Of a stretch of DNA of 64,000 bases, positions 25,682 through 33,607 are shown in pieces (position 1 is the stretch's first letter; every line of letters starts with the position of its first letter). The notes under the pieces were generated by a model, which was not told the DNA's origin, made no database searches, and worked only from the letters and a program-made list of their open reading frames with translations. Position numbers and translations under genes: made by a program. This DNA comes from CAZMGY01 sp964565945 [NCBI: uncultured bacterium] (lineage in GTDB: Bacteria; GCA-001730085). The stretch lies in NCBI GenBank assembly GCA_964565945.1, contig CAZMGY010000010.1:27344-91343 (forward strand), in the 5' to 3' direction.

Positions 25682-27643
25682 TTATATCCCATTTTGAATC
25701 AAATGTGCCAAAGCCTCGCTATCCTGCTGCTGTTGCGAGGTGCTTTCGAGAATAAATTGAGCATGAGGATTGCTGGCATCATTCCAGAGGGCTTGTTGGG
25801 CGCGATACCGTGCTTGGACAATGTCTTTTTGTTTGAGTTTGATGAGAGCCAGTTTGAGCTGTGGTTGACAGGCTTTGGGTTGAGCTTGTGCGGCTTGTTC
25901 AAAATACATCTCAGCTTGGGTTAAAAGGCTTCTTTGTAATGCATATTTTCCTAGGTGGGTATAAGTGGTGTAGGCAATAAGGGAACGATAAGCCACCACA
26001 AAATCTTCGTTCGACATTTGTCTTTGGTGTTCACGCAGAGAACTGAATGCCCATTGAATAAAGAAGTCTTCGGGCAAAGCAAGCAAATAATCTTCAAAAA
26101 AATAGTGCTCTCCATAACGAAGGTTTAAAGCCTGTTCTAAGTTTTTAAGACTAGGGATATCGAGGCTTTGATTAAGCTGTTGCATAATCTGAATTTTGTT
26201 GTGCAAAACTAGTGGATGCAGGCTATCTTGCTTGAGGAGAGTTTTGAATATTTTGTGGACCTGTTGATCTGGAAAGTGGGGACATGTTTTATAACGATAT
26301 AGGTGTTGACCGAGCATAAAAACAAAATTATGACCATGAATCATGCTGTAGGGGTGTCGTTGCCAGCGCGTGTAAAAGTTGTTTACTAAGGCTTTACTAT
26401 GGTCTTGTGAAGGAAACGAGGACATTTGCCCCAGAAGCGCTTCACTTTGGAGGCGGTGGTCTATCGATGTAGATGGCTTTGGGCGTTCATAGGTTGTTTT
26501 TTTTACAGTTTTTAGGATGGAATCCCAGATAGCGTAAGGCGACCATACTTTATGCAAGAGAGTGTGTGTGTCATGTTGTTCCTGTTTGTTCGGTCCTTGT
26601 GTATTAAGAAGAGCCTGAACCTGATTATATAAGTTGTCTAGACGAAAATGGTGAATAGGAAGTTTAGAGGGCCAGTTTAGCTTCTCTAACAGGTTGATAG
26701 AGCTCAAAACCAGTGTGTTATGTTTCAAGCTGCTATGGATGGCAGAGTGCAAGAATGTCTGAGTGCTGTTGTCATGAAAGTAAATCATAAGGCGAGCATG
26801 GGCAATAACGTTTTCGAACTGTGTTGTTATCGAATCGACCGTGACGATGCGGTATTGTTCTTTAAGGTCTTGAATAATTTGAAGAAATGAGTGTGTTAGA
26901 GCGTTATGAGGTGATGGCGAAATGAGGCAAATGGCATCGATGGTGCGTTCTTCCCACTCAAGAGGGTCTTTGGGTCGAGATGGATCAACACAAGGATTGA
27001 TTGGACAGACATAAATCGGAGCTTGGGTCAGCTTTTGACATAAGTCTTTATCTTTGGGGTTTGTAACAATAAGGATGTCCATATGTTGGATATCGCGAGC
27101 AAGACGCTCCATATAGGGGTGGGTGTTTTGAATAAAGCCTATCTTGAGACAGTCGATATCATCAATGTTGCGTGGAAGGTAACAGGTTTCGAGTCCTACA
27201 GCGATCATGATATCGGGTTTCCATGGGGAGTGCCAGTTTTTGTGTAAAGGAGATAGAGTTTGAACGTCGCCAAGAGCCATGAGCGGATGGGTGTGTAGTG
27301 CATGGCTCTCGTGGGGGTGACATAGAAGAATGTTAAGACGGTCTTGCGGGAGATGTTCTCTGTAGGAGTGGCGAAAAGAGTTAATGGTCAATAGCAGGTC
27401 AGATTGAAGTTGATGATGTTCAATCATGTGGTTTAGCAATTGGATATAGTGATCATTAGCCGCAAGGTAATCGCCGTGATAAGTTAGAGATTGAGCTAGT
27501 TTGAGGCGCGTCTCAAGCATGCTAGGGTCGATTTGTAGGGCTTCTTCAAAAAAAGAAATGGCTAAAGGAAGATCACCCATCTGGGCCTTGTGAACTCCTT
27601 TATGACAAAGTTCTTGTGAACGAGAAAGAGATTGTACACTCAT
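25682..27643 (-). CDS. TPR-repeat protein with glycosyltransferase-like middle region
   Basis: The first 80 residues are tetratricopeptide repeats (HKGVHKAQMGDLPLAISFFE, ALQIDP, TYHGDYLAANDHY). Residues 100-370 alternate hydrophobic strands and helices like a GT-B Rossmann pair (LNILLCHPHE, PDIMIAVGLETCYLPRN, IDILIVTNP-like MDILIVTNPKD, DAICLISPSPHNAL), compatible with a degenerate glycosyltransferase or a CgeB-like protein. The last 100 residues return to TPR-like repeats (LTQAEMYFEQAAQAQP). There is no signal peptide, so it is cytoplasmic. The length of 653 does not match a family I know. Its 3' end lies 72 nt from the tlpA-like start on the same strand. Confidence 0.6.
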   Translation of the reverse strand: MSVQSLSRSQELCHKGVHKAQMGDLPLAISFFEEALQIDPSMLETRLKLAQSLTYHGDYLAANDHYIQLLNHMIEHHQLQSDLLLTINSFRHSYREHLPQDRLNILLCHPHESHALHTHPLMALGDVQTLSPLHKNWHSPWKPDIMIAVGLETCYLPRNIDDIDCLKIGFIQNTHPYMERLARDIQHMDILIVTNPKDKDLCQKLTQAPIYVCPINPCVDPSRPKDPLEWEERTIDAICLISPSPHNALTHSFLQIIQDLKEQYRIVTVDSITTQFENVIAHARLMIYFHDNSTQTFLHSAIHSSLKHNTLVLSSINLLEKLNWPSKLPIHHFRLDNLYNQVQALLNTQGPNKQEQHDTHTLLHKVWSPYAIWDSILKTVKKTTYERPKPSTSIDHRLQSEALLGQMSSFPSQDHSKALVNNFYTRWQRHPYSMIHGHNFVFMLGQHLYRYKTCPHFPDQQVHKIFKTLLKQDSLHPLVLHNKIQIMQQLNQSLDIPSLKNLEQALNLRYGEHYFFEDYLLALPEDFFIQWAFSSLREHQRQMSNEDFVVAYRSLIAYTTYTHLGKYALQRSLLTQAEMYFEQAAQAQPKACQPQLKLALIKLKQKDIVQARYRAQQALWNDASNPHAQFILESTSQQQQDSEALAHLIQNGI

Positions 27644-28229
27644 AATAAAGTTATTCTAGCACAATTATTAAAAGACTTTTTGAGTGAGTTGTGTTTCTGT
27701 GTTAGCTAAGGAGATTTGTTGAGAAATATTTTGATGCAGTTAATGCCCTTTTTGATAAGTTAATGTATTGCAGGCTGTGGAGGAGAGAGAAAACGGAGCA
27801 TATAATCTTTTTTCTTGAGCAGTTATTCTACTTTGGGGTCAATTGGGAGGGGCGGGGGGTATGTAATCTATGTTTGCGACCAGCTGTGTGTGCCCCTCGA
27901 GAAGCGGTTGTCTTTTAAACTTTCTTTATGAATTTATTTGCTATGGGACGGGGCTTGGCGGGCTTTTTTAGCTGTACTCGATAGGTGTCAGAGTATTCAC
28001 TACCTAGAGATCCCCTCGACTGATTTCTTATTCACATTGTCATTATTTTGGCTTTGTCCGCCTTAAACGCTGGGGTTGGGTTGTATTTTTAGCTAGGGTC
28101 AATCTAACACGAGCTTGATTGAGCGTTTAGCTTTTTATTTTGTGGAATGGATTAGCTTAGATTTTGCATTTAATGTTATGTATTAAATAGCGTATATTGT
28201 TAGTTCTGATTTTATGTTACGATAGGGAC
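27644..28229. other. Long intergenic region between TPR gene and nrdR
   Basis: Some 590 nt between divergent genes. All frames are broken by stops and I see no protein-like reading. G-rich patches (GGGAGGGGCGGGGGG near 27845) alternate with T-rich tracts. I did not recognise a cobalamin or other riboswitch, a convincing NrdR box or a known small RNA, though an unannotated RNA cannot be excluded. Confidence 0.3.
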
Positions 28230-28706
28230 ATGCAGTGCCCTTTTTGTGCCCACTTAGATGATAAGGTGATCGATTCACGCTTAATCCACGAGGGAAAAGT
28301 TGTTCGTCGGTGGCGTGAATGTTTGTCTTGCAAACGTCGTTTCACAACCTACGAACAGGTAGAAGTTTTGCCGTTGATGGTGATTAAGAAGAATGGTGTT
28401 CGGGAACGATTTAATGGGGAAAAAATCATTTTTGGGATTGTAAAAGCCTGCGAAAAACGCCCCGTAACATTGGAGAAAATACAGGCTTTGGTGGACTGGG
28501 TTGAGGTATCCATACGCCAGAAATTTGAAGATGAAGTTCCTTGTAAAATGATTGGGGAAGAAGTGATTAAGGAGCTGAAGAAGCTTGATCAAGTAGCGTG
28601 CGTTCGCTTTATTTCGGTTTACAAAGATTTTAAAGATATTAACGAATTTATGTCAGAGCTTAAAATTTTGCTACGTAAAGATGAGGGGGGCCTTCCTTTA
28701 TGCTAA
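28230..28706 (+). CDS. nrdR: Transcriptional repressor NrdR
   Basis: Zinc-ribbon plus ATP-cone repressor that senses ATP/dATP and controls ribonucleotide reductase genes. The zinc ribbon CPFCAHLDDKVIDSR and CLSCKRRFTTYEQ is intact, followed by the ATP-cone (PLMVIKKNGVRERFNGEKI). ATG 28230 (MQCPFC) is the family start; upstream in-frame codons are rejected. Length 158 is typical. It overlaps by 7 nt a class III RNR-like gene that also starts with an ATP-cone. Confidence 0.95.
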   Translation: MQCPFCAHLDDKVIDSRLIHEGKVVRRWRECLSCKRRFTTYEQVEVLPLMVIKKNGVRERFNGEKIIFGIVKACEKRPVTLEKIQALVDWVEVSIRQKFEDEVPCKMIGEEVIKELKKLDQVACVRFISVYKDFKDINEFMSELKILLRKDEGGLPLC

Positions 28707-30775
28707 AGGATTTTCTTGTTTCATCGGTGTGTAAGCACGATGAGGTACAAGTGCCTTTCGATCGCCAGCGTATTGTGAGTGCGATTGCGAGGGCCTTTGA
28801 GGTTTCGGATTCCAATGATAGGAGTCAAGTTGAGCCTATTGTTGATACGGTTTGTGATTTGATTCAACAATCTTACCAAGAGCAGGTACCTCATATCGAA
28901 AACATTCAAGATGTGATCGAAATGGTTCTTATTCAAACGGGACATGGGGCGGTGGCCAATGTTTTTTCGCGTTATCGTGAGCAGCACAAAGAGGCGCGCG
29001 AAAAACTTAGAGTGTTTAAATATCAGGCACAACTTTATGTGGTCAGTGAGTCTTCGGAGCAGGATGTTTTGACAACTCCCTGGCAAAGGAGTGTTCTTGA
29101 ACAATCGCTTTATAAGGATTATCAATTGAGTTTGGATAGAGCCAAGGATGTGGCTAAATCTGTCGAAAAAGCGTTGATTCAATTGGGTTATGCGCGTATA
29201 TCAACGGGCTTGATTGATAATTTGATTCAACAGGAGATGTTGCAAAAGGGGCTGTTTTTTCGTCCTGCAGCCCAAAGTCGCATGGGAATGGATATTGCTG
29301 ACATGAAAGATGTTTTGGCGCATAGAGAGGTGGAGCGTCCTCAATATGTGTATCAGCAAATAGCGGCCGATACGATGAGGCAATTTATGTTGCAAAGCAT
29401 TTATTCGCCAGAGGTGGTTAATTATCACCTACGTGGAGCGATGCACCTTTATAGCTTAGATTCTTGCTATTGGGATGAAGCTTCTTTGTCGTTAGAAGCC
29501 TTGAAACGTTTGGGAATGAGTTTGGTCTTTCTGGCGGAAACGGCGGCTCCTCCCAAATATGCGCGAAGCCTTTCGGGACAGTTATCAACATTGATTCAAG
29601 AGTGTGGAGCTTATGCTGCACGAAAGATTATTATTCCTTCGTTAACTCTTTCGTATGCTCCTTTTTTGGAGGGCATGAGCTATGACCAAATCAAACAAGA
29701 AGCGCAGACGCTTTTTTATAGCTGTTGGCGATCGATTGATTTGACCCAACGACCTCAAGATGTTGATATCGAAATCGAACTGGCGGTTCCTCAGGCGTGG
29801 CAAGATATTGATGCAATTGGGCCTTCTGGAGAGTGGACGGGAAAACGCTATGGTCATTATCAAGACACGGTTGAAATGTTTGCAATGGCCATGGTGGAGG
29901 TGATCGACGAAGAACTTCCACTCCATCGAGCCAGTGGTTTTCCGCAATGTGTTCTTTCGGTGACCTCGCGAGGCTTGGCCACTTTGGCTCAAAAAGAAAT
30001 TTTACGGGCAGCTTTATCGGTGGCGCGAGTGAATCCTCATTTGAGCATTCGTTTGGATCCTATTGAAAATCAAAAACGTTCCGATTTATGGGAGACACGG
30101 CTGTTTCATGATTTAACATTTCATACGGTGGCAATTAATATGCCACAACTGGTGTATCGTTGGAAGCATTTGCGCGAAAATACTCTTTATTTGCTTATGT
30201 ACAGCGTGATAGATCGTGTATTGGAGAGTTGTTTGCAAAAAAGACACATGTTATCTCAGATCAAGGCTTTGCCTCTGGTTGTTGACGATAAGGAACGTTT
30301 GCAGGAATGTTGTCGGATAGAACTTGTGGGTTTGGGTTCGGCTCTTGATCACATGTATGACGATGGTGTTAAAGAAGATTATGTTCACCAAGTGATGCAT
30401 TACTGTTGGCAAAAAGCAGATCAATTTTCCGAAGAGCATAACGTGAATATTCGTTTTCATGTTGCCTCCGATCCGCAAGTGAATTGTGCGATGGTGCAGG
30501 CCAATGAGCGATTTGCACCAGATTTGAATAATTTAATGTCTGTGATGGAGGACCATAGTTATCAAGATTTACAACCCTTTGGTACCGCAACGTACGCGAA
30601 TCGTAAAATGTTTGCGGGTTGGCTTAAATGTTACGAGCATTATGGTTGGCCGATTCTTTTGGATATTCTGGGAGAGCACAGTTTTATGACCAACGAGGAT
30701 TTGTTGGCGAGTCTAACGGCCCTCTTGTATAAAGAGGATATGAGTGTTCAGGAGGAAATGTTTGTTGATGTCTGA
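28700..30775 (+). CDS. ATP-cone protein resembling class III ribonucleotide reductase, catalytic residues not found
   Basis: Residues 10-100 are an ATP-cone (VQVPFDRQRIVSAIARAF, VLIQTGHGAVANVFSRYREQ). The remainder follows the NrdD barrel: VVNYHLRGAMHLYSLDS near residue 235 recalls the GdihIHDLD motif, FHTVAINMPQLVYRWKHL near 473 the TxNLPR strand, and IELVGLGSALDHMYDDG the LIGLVGLNE helix. Between about 440 and 475, where the thiyl-radical Cys is expected, there is no cysteine. The C-terminus ends at SVQEEMFVDV with neither the Cys4 zinc site nor the RVxGY glycyl-radical loop. It is therefore probably not an active reductase. A GAGGGGGG ribosome-binding site precedes ATG. The stop overlaps the next gene. 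Confidence 0.6.
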   Translation: MLKDFLVSSVCKHDEVQVPFDRQRIVSAIARAFEVSDSNDRSQVEPIVDTVCDLIQQSYQEQVPHIENIQDVIEMVLIQTGHGAVANVFSRYREQHKEAREKLRVFKYQAQLYVVSESSEQDVLTTPWQRSVLEQSLYKDYQLSLDRAKDVAKSVEKALIQLGYARISTGLIDNLIQQEMLQKGLFFRPAAQSRMGMDIADMKDVLAHREVERPQYVYQQIAADTMRQFMLQSIYSPEVVNYHLRGAMHLYSLDSCYWDEASLSLEALKRLGMSLVFLAETAAPPKYARSLSGQLSTLIQECGAYAARKIIIPSLTLSYAPFLEGMSYDQIKQEAQTLFYSCWRSIDLTQRPQDVDIEIELAVPQAWQDIDAIGPSGEWTGKRYGHYQDTVEMFAMAMVEVIDEELPLHRASGFPQCVLSVTSRGLATLAQKEILRAALSVARVNPHLSIRLDPIENQKRSDLWETRLFHDLTFHTVAINMPQLVYRWKHLRENTLYLLMYSVIDRVLESCLQKRHMLSQIKALPLVVDDKERLQECCRIELVGLGSALDHMYDDGVKEDYVHQVMHYCWQKADQFSEEHNVNIRFHVASDPQVNCAMVQANERFAPDLNNLMSVMEDHSYQDLQPFGTATYANRKMFAGWLKCYEHYGWPILLDILGEHSFMTNEDLLASLTALLYKEDMSVQEEMFVDV

Positions 30776-31217
30776 GAGCGGGACTTTGCCACGTTATTCA
30801 CGTTGTTTTGTCTGTGGTGAAGATAATTTGCATGGTTTAGGTCTAACTTTTTCTTATTGGGACAGTTGTGTTTGGGCGAGCATAGCGTTTGCTCCTTCTT
30901 ATGTGAGCTACGAGAATAGGATTCATGGGGGAGTGATCAGCGGCTTGCTTGATGAAGCGATGGGGTGGTCGTGTTATCTTCAGGATAAGCTCTTTTTTTA
31001 TACTGTAGAGTTAAGTATGCGTTATTTAGTACCTGTTGCAGCACAGCGAGAGGTTCGTGTTGAAGCCAGGATGACTCAGCTGCAAAGAGGGCGTGCCTTT
31101 GCTGAAGCGACGCTTGTTTACACCGACCAACCCGATACTTTGTTAGTGAAAGCACAGGGAAAGTTTCTGCAGGCATCTTCCGATGATCAAAAGGCAATTC
31201 AAGGAATTCTCGATTGA
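30768..31217 (+). CDS. Hotdog-fold (PaaI-like) thioesterase
   Basis: Predicted acyl-CoA thioesterase. CFVCGEDNLHGLGL near the N-terminus, then the hotdog helix motif IHGGVISGLLDEAMGW near residue 52, with strands FFYTVELSMRYLVPV and VRVEARM, match the 4HBT/PaaI group. ATG 30768 overlaps the preceding stop (ATGTCTGA) and has AGGAGG 12 nt upstream, so it is preferred to an ATG-like start 24 nt earlier. The substrate is unknown; coupling with nrdR and the RNR-like gene offers no obvious clue. Confidence 0.8.
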   Translation: MSESGTLPRYSRCFVCGEDNLHGLGLTFSYWDSCVWASIAFAPSYVSYENRIHGGVISGLLDEAMGWSCYLQDKLFFYTVELSMRYLVPVAAQREVRVEARMTQLQRGRAFAEATLVYTDQPDTLLVKAQGKFLQASSDDQKAIQGILD

Positions 31218-31662
31218 TTAAGCGGCCGTTTGCACTAGCTTTTGATTGTCTATATTGTCAATTGATTGTTACATAAGAGCATTGTTTTGAGCTAGAAGTT
31301 CTCGTTGAGTTTTTTAAACTCCTTAGCTTGAGACAGCGCTTGAGGCAGGAGAAACACTCCTATTGGTCTAGTGGGTCAGTTAAACCGCAAGTTCAGCACG
31401 ATATTTGGGGTGAAGTGTTTCTTGTGTGCGCGTTTCGTAGTTTATCATAATTATGTTTTGCAAAAAAACCTGATAGGAATTAATGTCTGCATTTTTATAA
31501 ATAGTAATCAATGTGCCAATAGCATCGCTCAAATTGCCATTTTGAGGGAATTGGCGTTTCTGAAATGTCTTTAATTCCTTGTTTGCTCGGAGCATTTTGA
31601 GAACCCATGGGAATAGACTTGCTCCAAAAAACTATTCTAAAAGAGGTGTTGCTTGCTTCTCG
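31218..31662. other. Intergenic stretch with weak minus-strand reading
   Basis: A 71-codon open frame on the minus strand (31380-31595) has no ribosome-binding site and no recognisable family; it may be chance or a decayed gene. I see no clear terminator or RNA. Confidence 0.3.
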
Positions 31663-31884
31663 TTAACGGAGGATAAAAGCTGGATTTTGAGATGGTGCTG
31701 CTGCGTTGGATTGCTGTAAGCTGAGAGGAATGATCAATATGAGGATGGAATGAATGATAAAGGCAAAGAGAAAATCAATAGCGATATCAAGCAAAATATC
31801 TCTAGATATGGAAGTAGGAGCTTCTCCAATCACAATTAAATCAGACAAATAGAACAGAATACGTACAAAAAGCGAAAGCTTCAT
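31663..31884 (-). CDS. Small two-helix membrane protein, hypothetical
   Basis: A 73-residue frame that starts 20 nt after the PpiD-like gene on the same strand. It contains two hydrophobic helices (LFVRILFYLSDLIVIG and FLFAFIIHSILILIIPLSL) joined by a short polar loop with Arg-Asp. No clear Shine-Dalgarno sequence is visible, and I know no family. Position and hydrophobicity make a real small protein plausible but not proven. Confidence 0.4.
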   Translation of the reverse strand: MKLSLFVRILFYLSDLIVIGEAPTSISRDILLDIAIDFLFAFIIHSILILIIPLSLQQSNAAAPSQNPAFILR

Positions 31885-31904
31885 ACTACACGGTTAAAAG
31901 TCAA

Positions 31905-33527
31905 TTAGGAAAAGTACTTAGAATTAGGTGTGATTTTGGCTTGTTTCTTCATATCTTGCAACCAAGCATTATAGAGCTTACTTCGTTTTTGCTGTAATGT
32001 GCTCTTGCGAAATTTTTCCTCTTTGGCATTTTTCTCAAGTTCTTGAGGATCTAAAACGATGCGTTTGATTGGAGAAAGAAGGATAACGGTTTGTTCCGTT
32101 TTGAGTGGAGAGCTAATGCCATTGTTAGGAAGATCAAAACTGGCTTTACTAACATCGACATTGTATCCAATGCCTACAATTGCGCCGTTTTGGGTGAAAG
32201 GCTCGGGTGTCATTACTTTGAAGCCTAGCTTGTTGGCAGCATCGTTAAAGCTACTTGATGAGTTGTTTTGAATGTTCTCGATAATCTGTGTGCGAGTTTG
32301 TTGAGCTGCTTCGAAGGCTTGTGTGTGGCTTTGGTTTCGGATATAGATTTTTTGGATACTGTCTTGAGCTTCGTCAAAAGAGGGGATATAGGGGGCTTTT
32401 TCTTCTAGAACTTTAAGGACATAAAAGCCATCGATGGCGGGAATAAGGTCGCTGCTATTGCCCAGGTTGAGTGTGAAGGTTTTACGAATTAACTCTCGAG
32501 GAATAAGGCTTGAGGTGGCTTGGCCTGAGGCTTGAAAGAAAGGTGTTTCTGTAAAGGTTATTCCGTGTTTTTTTTCGATATCCGATAAATGAACTTGATC
32601 CAACAAGGCCTCTGAAATAGCAAAGGATTTTTGTTCGGCGATATCCTTTTGGATGTTTTGCTTAAGGAGTTGTTCAATTGAAGCGCGTACGTCTTCCAGT
32701 GGTCGGTAAGGTGTCGAAGGCGTTTCTTCTTTGGCGCTTGTTTTTTGAACTGTTTTGAAGAGCTCTTGGTTGCTTGAGTAGAAAGCTTCGATGGCTTCGT
32801 CGGTAACATTGTCCTCAGGCATTGTGCTAGCTAAAATATGGGTGTAAGCAATTTTGCGTTGCTCGGGCACGAGAAATTGTTGTTGATTTTCGTTAAAGAA
32901 AGCGCGGAGTTGTTTGGAATTGATTTGCTTAGCGGATGGTTTGTATTGGTTATAAGCAAATGAGATATAGTTGATTTTAACCTTTTCATTAAGAAGGCGG
33001 TAGACGTCAAACAACTCTTGTTCCGATACAAGAACACTTTGGTTGATTTGATTACGTCTTTTATTGATTAGTAGCGACTCACGTTCTCTTTCTTCGAATT
33101 GGCTCGGTGTGAGTTTGAAAAATTGGCGTAAGATTCCATCATAACGCTCTTTCGAAAATATTCCATCTTGCTGGAAAAAAGGAATGCTTTGAACATGTTT
33201 GACTAGTTCTTTATCGGTGATGGTGATGTTATTATTTCGAGCTTCTCTTAATAGGGCAATGCGTTCCCATGCTAAATCTTGGAAGTTAAAAAATTTAGCG
33301 ATTTCATAATAACTATCTCCGTAAGTGAGCATAGCTCTCGATTCCACAGCCGTAAAAGCACTGTTGAACTCTTTGACATTGACGCGTTGTCCCCAAACTT
33401 TGCCAGCATAACTAGACTTGCGAGCTACAATAGCGCTACTAACACCCCAAAGAACAAAAGCGGGAATAATCAGAGAAATAAGGACAATCACAATGGTCTT
33501 TGTTTGACTTCTTAATAGTTGAAACAT
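31905..33527 (-). CDS. PpiD/SurA-type membrane-anchored periplasmic chaperone
   Basis: A single N-terminal transmembrane helix (IVIVLISLIIPAFVLWGVSS, residues 12-31) anchors a periplasmic chaperone of the SurA_N_3/PpiD class. Residues 45-165 are the helical substrate-binding part (YGDSYYEIAKFFNFQDLAWE, NITITDKELVKHVQSIPFFQ, FSKERYDGIL). A parvulin-like region around residues 215-400 is poorly conserved, so isomerase activity is doubtful, as is common in PpiD. The charged C-terminal helix ends in QDMKKQAKITPNSKYF. Length 540. GGAG precedes ATG, and a good promoter lies upstream, divergent from the sensor kinase. Likely role: folding of newly exported envelope proteins next to Sec. Confidence 0.8.
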   Translation of the reverse strand: MFQLLRSQTKTIVIVLISLIIPAFVLWGVSSAIVARKSSYAGKVWGQRVNVKEFNSAFTAVESRAMLTYGDSYYEIAKFFNFQDLAWERIALLREARNNNITITDKELVKHVQSIPFFQQDGIFSKERYDGILRQFFKLTPSQFEERERESLLINKRRNQINQSVLVSEQELFDVYRLLNEKVKINYISFAYNQYKPSAKQINSKQLRAFFNENQQQFLVPEQRKIAYTHILASTMPEDNVTDEAIEAFYSSNQELFKTVQKTSAKEETPSTPYRPLEDVRASIEQLLKQNIQKDIAEQKSFAISEALLDQVHLSDIEKKHGITFTETPFFQASGQATSSLIPRELIRKTFTLNLGNSSDLIPAIDGFYVLKVLEEKAPYIPSFDEAQDSIQKIYIRNQSHTQAFEAAQQTRTQIIENIQNNSSSSFNDAANKLGFKVMTPEPFTQNGAIVGIGYNVDVSKASFDLPNNGISSPLKTEQTVILLSPIKRIVLDPQELEKNAKEEKFRKSTLQQKRSKLYNAWLQDMKKQAKITPNSKYFS

Positions 33528-33572
33528 TGAGTTTTCTCCAAATTTTTTTATTTTTTATCCAAAAGGCACTAT

Positions 33573-33602
33573 AGTATAAATCAGATAAAGAGTGTTTTGC
33601 AA
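33573..33602 (-). promoter_or_regulatory. Promoter for the PpiD-like gene
   Basis: On the minus strand TTGCAA (33602-33597), 18-nt spacer, TATACT (33578-33573), about 46 nt before the start codon. Confidence 0.5.
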
Positions 33603-33607
33603 GTATT

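Noticed and set aside
31380-31595. 71-codon minus-strand gene
   Set aside because: No ribosome-binding site, no family resemblance and a mixed composition; kept only as a note in the intergenic entry.
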